Part shown: positions 7,535-10,315 of the stretch, piece by piece | Position numbering within the stretch: the stretch's first letter is position 1 | Layout: every line of letters begins with the position of its first letter | Source: Candidatus Methanophaga sp. GoMg3.2 | GTDB lineage: Archaea; Halobacteriota; Syntropharchaeia; Alkanophagales; Methanospirareceae | Length of the DNA stretch: 10,315 bases | NCBI GenBank assembly: GCA_013180565.1 | Contig: QBUN01000354.1 | Span: forward strand, 1-10,315 | Direction: 5' to 3' | Position numbers and translations under genes: made by a program | Notes under the pieces: model-generated | Databases searched by the model: none | Seen by the model: only the letters and a program-made list of their open reading frames with translations | Told to the model about the DNA's origin: nothing

Positions 7535-8368
7535 TCATGGATAAACTTTCGGGACAAAGTTGTACTGGGATAAATCCGGGTGCTGGTAATCCCCAGCGTC
7601 CTGGCGAGGGGGTAGCTCTATCGGCTCGGGCGTTAAATCCTCGTATGGGATCAAACTGAGCAAGTGGGAGATGACGTTCAGACGGGCATGGCGTTTGATA
7701 TTGGCATCGACAATATACCAGGGTGCGTGTGGAGTGCTGGTGTGCTTCAGCATCAAATCACGCGCTTTTGAGTAGGCCACCCATCTGGTGCGTGCCTCCA
7801 GGTCCATAGTGCTCAGCTTCCAACGACGGCGCGGGTCGTGAATGCGCTGCTCGAAGCGCGCTTCCTGGGTTTCACCGCTGATGTCCAGCCAATACTTGAT
7901 CAGTGTAATCCCCGAGCGAACTAGACCCATTTCATATCCGTTGACGGTGCTCATAAATTCAAGGTGTTCTTCTTCCGTGCAGAAACCCATCACTTTTTCT
8001 ACTCCAGCCCGGTTATACCAGCTCCGGTCGAACAGCACCAGCTCACCAGCCGAAGGTAAATGAGGGATATAGTGTTGGAAATACCATTGTGTCTTTTCTT
8101 TATCGGTTGGCGTTGGCAGCGCAACTATACGGGCAACACGTGGGTTGAGCCGGTAAGTGATGCGTTTGATGGTGCCGCCTTTTCCGGCGGAATCAATCCC
8201 CTCAAATATCACCACAATTTTTAAGCCCTTGTGTTGGATCCAACCCTGGAGCTTGACTAGCTCTATCTCCAATTTGGCAAGCTCGCGCTCGTACGCTTTG
8301 CGCGGCATCTTCTTTTCTTCGCTAGTCAAAGTATCTTTGCGCTTCATCTTCTTTTTATTGCTAGTCAT
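7535..8368 (-). CDS. ppk2: Polyphosphate kinase 2, single-domain (polyphosphate:nucleotide phosphotransferase)
   Basis: A 277-residue PPK2-family enzyme, a P-loop kinase fold that uses polyphosphate to phosphorylate nucleoside mono- or diphosphates (or the reverse). Walker A is GIDSAGKGG (57-65), Walker B is LFDRSWYNRAGVE (112-124), and a basic lid region runs from about 178 to 193 (PRRRWKLSTMDLEAR). Length and the single domain resemble class I, so ADP or GDP is the likely acceptor; this class assignment is by appearance only. The N-terminal 24 residues are lysine-rich. The C-terminal PLPP-like and tyrosine-rich tail is usual for the family. No Shine-Dalgarno site precedes the ATG, but a TATA-like box lies about 32 bases upstream. 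G+C is higher than in the genes around it (sampled 60-base lines give 42-65%), which may mark acquisition from bacteria. The gene ends 33 bases before the open frame of the CYTH gene. Confidence 0.95.
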   Translation of the reverse strand: MTSNKKKMKRKDTLTSEEKKMPRKAYERELAKLEIELVKLQGWIQHKGLKIVVIFEGIDSAGKGGTIKRITYRLNPRVARIVALPTPTDKEKTQWYFQHYIPHLPSAGELVLFDRSWYNRAGVEKVMGFCTEEEHLEFMSTVNGYEMGLVRSGITLIKYWLDISGETQEARFEQRIHDPRRRWKLSTMDLEARTRWVAYSKARDLMLKHTSTPHAPWYIVDANIKRHARLNVISHLLSLIPYEDLTPEPIELPPRQDAGDYQHPDLSQYNFVPKVYP

Positions 8369-8395
8369 AATAATTATCTACTTAGAATGTTGGAG

Positions 8396-8406
8396 TTAAA
8401 TATTTT
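8396..8406 (-). promoter_or_regulatory. Possible TATA-like promoter element for ppk2
   Basis: The minus strand reads AAAATATTTAA in the 53-base gap upstream of ppk2. Its centre is about 32 bases before the ATG, which would give a leader of only a few bases. ppk2 lacks a Shine-Dalgarno site, so a near-leaderless transcript is a consistent reading. This rests on position and AT-richness only. Confidence 0.35.
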
Positions 8407-8421
8407 GTCGGTTTCCGCAGC

Positions 8422-9240
8422 TCACCTAAAACAGAGTTCATTTGCAATATACTTGGGATTGACATCAAAATATACGGTTAAGTGGTTAGATTCCCCCCAC
8501 CCTAATACATATCGTAATGTATTGAGATACACATTCGGATAAGGATTATTGGGTGGACCTAACAGCCAGAAATGCACATGCTTAATGTTGTGTTGCTTGA
8601 TAAACAGCAAAAAATTATCACCAACATCCGCAGTATGAATTTCCGGACTGACACTAAAAATAAAATCGTCTAACTCTGCCCAGTCCGTATCAATCGTTTT
8701 TTCGTCATATGTTCCAAGTTTTTCTAAATCTACATTTAATCCTACCCGTTCTTTCAAGTCTCTTGCCAGATTGGCAAATTGTAACAAAGTAGAGAGATAT
8801 CTTGCTCCATAAACTTGCCCTAGATTCACTAAATAAAAAGGGATAGCTTCATATTCCGGATTCTCTAAAATTGAAATCAATCTATCTATAACCTTTTCAT
8901 AATTATCTTCTCCATTTAACTTCAAATCAATCTTTGGGAAAGTGATTCGCTTAAAATTTTGACCATTCGCTCGAACTTGTCGTGCATGTTCAGAATATAC
9001 GCCGAGAATATTTTCTAATTTTCCATCATCCCCGGTAACAATAGCGGGTGGATGTCCACTGAAAAAACCGCCATTATATTTTTGGACATCAAACTCAACA
9101 AAATAAGGATTTAATTCTACGGCATCTCTTATTGCGCTTACTGTGTTCTCCTTATCCTCAGATTTAAATAATCCTCTATGAATACAAATACGTTCTCTTA
9201 TTTCTTTCGGGATGAAAAACAAATCATCTAATGTAGTCAT
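8422..9240 (-). CDS. Divergent glycerophosphodiester phosphodiesterase-like (PLC-like TIM barrel) protein
   Basis: A 272-residue protein from the start I prefer (ATG at 9240; the open frame extends to 9267). It has the GDPD hallmark HRG (21-23) followed by ENT (31-33), then EFD (49-51) supplying acidic metal ligands, and GHPP (62-65), where the second catalytic His of the usual HD pair would lie. PKIDLKL at about 131-137 matches an inner barrel strand. The rest is too diverged to place by eye. Such enzymes cleave glycerophosphodiesters to glycerol-3-phosphate and an alcohol, but the substrate here is unknown. No signal peptide or membrane segment is seen, so it is probably cytoplasmic. Sampled lines give 27-40% G+C, much lower than the genes on either side, suggesting separate origin. 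The start forms an ATGA overlap with a small upstream frame and has no Shine-Dalgarno site. Fold call moderate; function uncertain. Confidence 0.8.
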   Translation of the reverse strand: MTTLDDLFFIPKEIRERICIHRGLFKSEDKENTVSAIRDAVELNPYFVEFDVQKYNGGFFSGHPPAIVTGDDGKLENILGVYSEHARQVRANGQNFKRITFPKIDLKLNGEDNYEKVIDRLISILENPEYEAIPFYLVNLGQVYGARYLSTLLQFANLARDLKERVGLNVDLEKLGTYDEKTIDTDWAELDDFIFSVSPEIHTADVGDNFLLFIKQHNIKHVHFWLLGPPNNPYPNVYLNTLRYVLGWGESNHLTVYFDVNPKYIANELCFR

Positions 9241-9371
9241 TTGGAAAAGGTGGGTGTGTAAACACAATAGATTCCCTTATCAGCCACTGCAAATAATGAG
9301 TTTGTGACGAAAATCTTTCCTATCGCTTTTCCTACGGAATTGCTACCTAAGATTGATAATTTCACATTCAT
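9237..9371 (-). CDS. Possible 44-residue small protein of unknown function
   Basis: A short open frame from ATG 9371 to a TGA at 9237-9239, encoding 44 residues that begin MNVKLSILGSNSVGKAIG and end YTPTFSK. I do not recognise it. The start resembles the first strand and Gly-rich turn of a Rossmann fold, but the protein ends too early to be one, so it could be a remnant or a true microprotein. Evidence for translation: a strong GGAGGTG sits 10 bases upstream, and the stop overlaps the ATG of the next gene as ATGA, a classic coupling arrangement. It overlaps the last 29 bases of the isomerase-like gene. It otherwise fills the only unexplained gap in this part of the window. Against it: the Shine-Dalgarno lies in codons of the upstream gene and may be chance. 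Confidence 0.4.
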   Translation of the reverse strand: MNVKLSILGSNSVGKAIGKIFVTNSLFAVADKGIYCVYTPTFSK

Positions 9372-10209
9372 GTTGATTGTACACCTCCAAAAGGCGGGGA
9401 TCGCCTTTCACCGCCTTTATGCTCTCTTTTACATTTTCCGGATCAACAAATCTTTTTATCTCTAGAACTACGTTTTCGGGTTGTGCATCCCAGATGTCCA
9501 TGAGCACGCACCCCACATCTATTTTCCCCTCGCCAGGTGGTAAGTGCAAGTCAGAGATGCCATCATTGTCATGCAGATGCACGTGTTTTATGACCGGATT
9601 CAGCATATCGAAAAAATCACTAAGTTGGATGCCGTAGCGTTCCGCGATGATGAATGCGTGTCCTATATCCAACGTCACGGAAATATCCTCATTTACAGCA
9701 TGAAGAAGTGCAAGAAGTTCAACAGGCAAACTCCCTACCCTATTATCGTCAAGATTCTCGAGGTACAGCACCACCGAATAATCTCGTGCTAAAGACGCGA
9801 GTGTCTTAAGGTTTCTGACAGTGTTCAGAAACGCTTTGCGGTAAGCAATGCCAGCAAACTTAGTCCCGTTCTCCGTGACGATGTCACCGCCGTGAATGAC
9901 AACATGCCTGGCGTCCATGAGCGAAGCAATCTCGAAAACACGCTCCATGACCCTGAAATTATGGCGAAGCATTCTTCCGAGGTCCACCCTCAGATTCGGC
10001 TCCCTTGCATCTGATGTGGGCACGTGTAGCGAGAACATAACATCAAACGAATCCAGAGCCCAAAGCATCGGATGATTTATCTCTAGATTGCGGTCCAGCA
10101 AGGTAACGTCATCGAAGCCCAACTCCACAAGTTCCACATTCAGATAAGAGAGACTAAAAGGTCCCCCTGACATCTCTCTCACCAGCCAAGAATTCACACC
10201 TACTTTCAT
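9343..10209 (-). CDS. Xylose-isomerase-like TIM-barrel protein (sugar phosphate isomerase/epimerase family)
   Basis: A 288-residue TIM-barrel protein of the AP-endonuclease-2/xylose-isomerase-like family. Barrel-strand motifs in order: SLHVP (H62), VVIHGGD (H106), YLENLDD (E151), LDIGHA (D181, H184), KHVHLHDND (from 208), GEGKIDVG (226-233) and VLEIK (E250). The His/Asp/Glu set fits divalent metal binding and sugar isomerisation or epimerisation. It lacks the layout that would make it a clear endonuclease IV, and the substrate cannot be told. I chose ATG 10209 over the longer frame starting at 10224 because GGAGG lies 8 bases before 10209 and the protein then begins MKVGVNSW, as such proteins usually do. 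It is the first gene after the AT-rich promoter region. It is not obviously linked to the polyphosphate genes. No signal peptide is seen, so it is cytoplasmic. Confidence 0.87.
   Translation of the reverse strand: MKVGVNSWLVREMSGGPFSLSYLNVELVELGFDDVTLLDRNLEINHPMLWALDSFDVMFSLHVPTSDAREPNLRVDLGRMLRHNFRVMERVFEIASLMDARHVVIHGGDIVTENGTKFAGIAYRKAFLNTVRNLKTLASLARDYSVVLYLENLDDNRVGSLPVELLALLHAVNEDISVTLDIGHAFIIAERYGIQLSDFFDMLNPVIKHVHLHDNDGISDLHLPPGEGKIDVGCVLMDIWDAQPENVVLEIKRFVDPENVKESIKAVKGDPRLLEVYNQHECEIINLR
9382..9388 (-). promoter_or_regulatory. Shine-Dalgarno-like site inside the isomerase gene
   Basis: GGAGGTG on the minus strand, 10 bases before the ATG at 9371 of the small frame. It lies within Leu-Glu-Val codons near the end of the upstream gene, so it may serve the small gene or be coincidental. 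Confidence 0.4.
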
Positions 10210-10217
10210 CTTTTCAT

Positions 10218-10222
10218 CCTCC
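10218..10222 (-). promoter_or_regulatory. Shine-Dalgarno site deciding the isomerase-like start
   Basis: GGAGG on the minus strand, 8 bases before the ATG at 10209. If translation began at 10224, this site would lie inside the coding region, so the shorter start is preferred. Confidence 0.8.
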
Positions 10223-10246
10223 ATCTGCTATATACATTTTGATTGC

Positions 10247-10315
10247 ATTATATACTTCAGAATTGGGTATATATATATTCAATATCTATAGAATTGGTAA
10301 AGTATATATATAATC
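10247..10315 (-). promoter_or_regulatory. AT-rich archaeal promoter region with several TATA-like boxes
   Basis: Read on the minus strand, three TATA-like stretches precede the isomerase-like gene: ATTATATATATAC (around 10303-10314), AATATATATATAC (around 10268-10279) and AAGTATATAATG (around 10247-10258). With start sites about 26 bases downstream, the second and third would give leaders of roughly 38 and 17 bases, both able to carry the Shine-Dalgarno site. Which box is used cannot be told. The alternating AT tracts would also work for a divergent gene beyond the right edge. Confidence 0.6.
10259..10312. repeat. Two-copy direct repeat in the promoter region, 31-bp period
   Basis: On the plus strand AGAATTGG occurs at 10259-10266 and again at 10290-10297. 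Each copy is followed within a few bases by an alternating TA tract (10268-10278 and 10303-10312). The second copy has a few extra bases between motif and tract. This could be a duplicated promoter unit or paired operator sites about three helical turns apart. Confidence 0.6.

Noticed and set aside
9241..9267. N-terminal extension of the GDPD-like frame starting at 9267
   Set aside because: The extra nine residues have no Shine-Dalgarno site and no likeness to the family. ATG 9240 gives a compact N-terminus and an ATGA overlap with the small frame.
9343..10209. Endonuclease IV (DNA repair) as identity of the TIM-barrel gene
   Set aside because: The barrel motifs fit the broad xylose-isomerase-like family, and I do not see the fuller set of endonuclease IV signatures.
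1..10315. CRISPR arrays, tRNA genes, insertion sequences
   Set aside because: No regularly spaced repeats beyond the two-copy promoter repeat, no tRNA-like cloverleaf noticed, and no transposase or terminal inverted repeats. The window is almost fully coding.

Overview
The window holds ten minus-strand genes (two of them small or partial calls) packed almost end to end, transcribed from right to left. It looks archaeal. The right end carries repeated TATA-box-like tracts, and several genes have GGAGG or GAGGTGA Shine-Dalgarno sites. Two other genes have no Shine-Dalgarno site but have an AT-rich box about 26-32 bases before the ATG, as expected for leaderless or near-leaderless archaeal mRNAs. 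Moderate G+C and protein style fit a methanogen-related or anaerobic methane-oxidising euryarchaeote. That placement is inference, because no marker gene is present.

Right part (about 8420-10315): an AT-rich promoter region with a 31-bp-period direct repeat is followed by a xylose-isomerase-like TIM-barrel protein. A possible 44-residue small gene overlaps the end of that gene and runs by an ATGA overlap into a divergent glycerophosphodiester-phosphodiesterase-like gene of clearly lower G+C.

Middle and left part (1-8368): a polyphosphate locus. In transcription order it encodes a single-domain polyphosphate kinase 2, a CYTH triphosphate-tunnel protein, polyphosphate kinase 1, a protein with a CYTH-like N-terminus and a CHAD domain, a ParA/Soj-type ATPase, a metallophosphoesterase fused to an HD domain of the type usually found in exopolyphosphatases, and an exopolyphosphatase (Ppx/GppA) cut by the left edge. 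From the CYTH gene to ppx the gaps are 16, 21, 4 and 18 bases and then a 19-base overlap, so these six genes are very probably one operon. ppk2 sits 33 bases upstream and may have its own promoter.

Together the genes could make polyphosphate (PPK1), spend it to charge nucleotides (PPK2), degrade it (Ppx and possibly the CYTH protein and the phosphoesterase-HD fusion) and bind it (CHAD). The unexpected member is ParA, four bases after the CHAD gene. ParA-type ATPases are known to position DNA and other large cellular cargos. The most interesting hypothesis here is that this ATPase, with the CHAD protein as adaptor, positions or partitions polyphosphate granules in an archaeon. The second is the transfer of the Ppx-type HD domain onto a phosphoesterase encoded in overlap with ppx itself.
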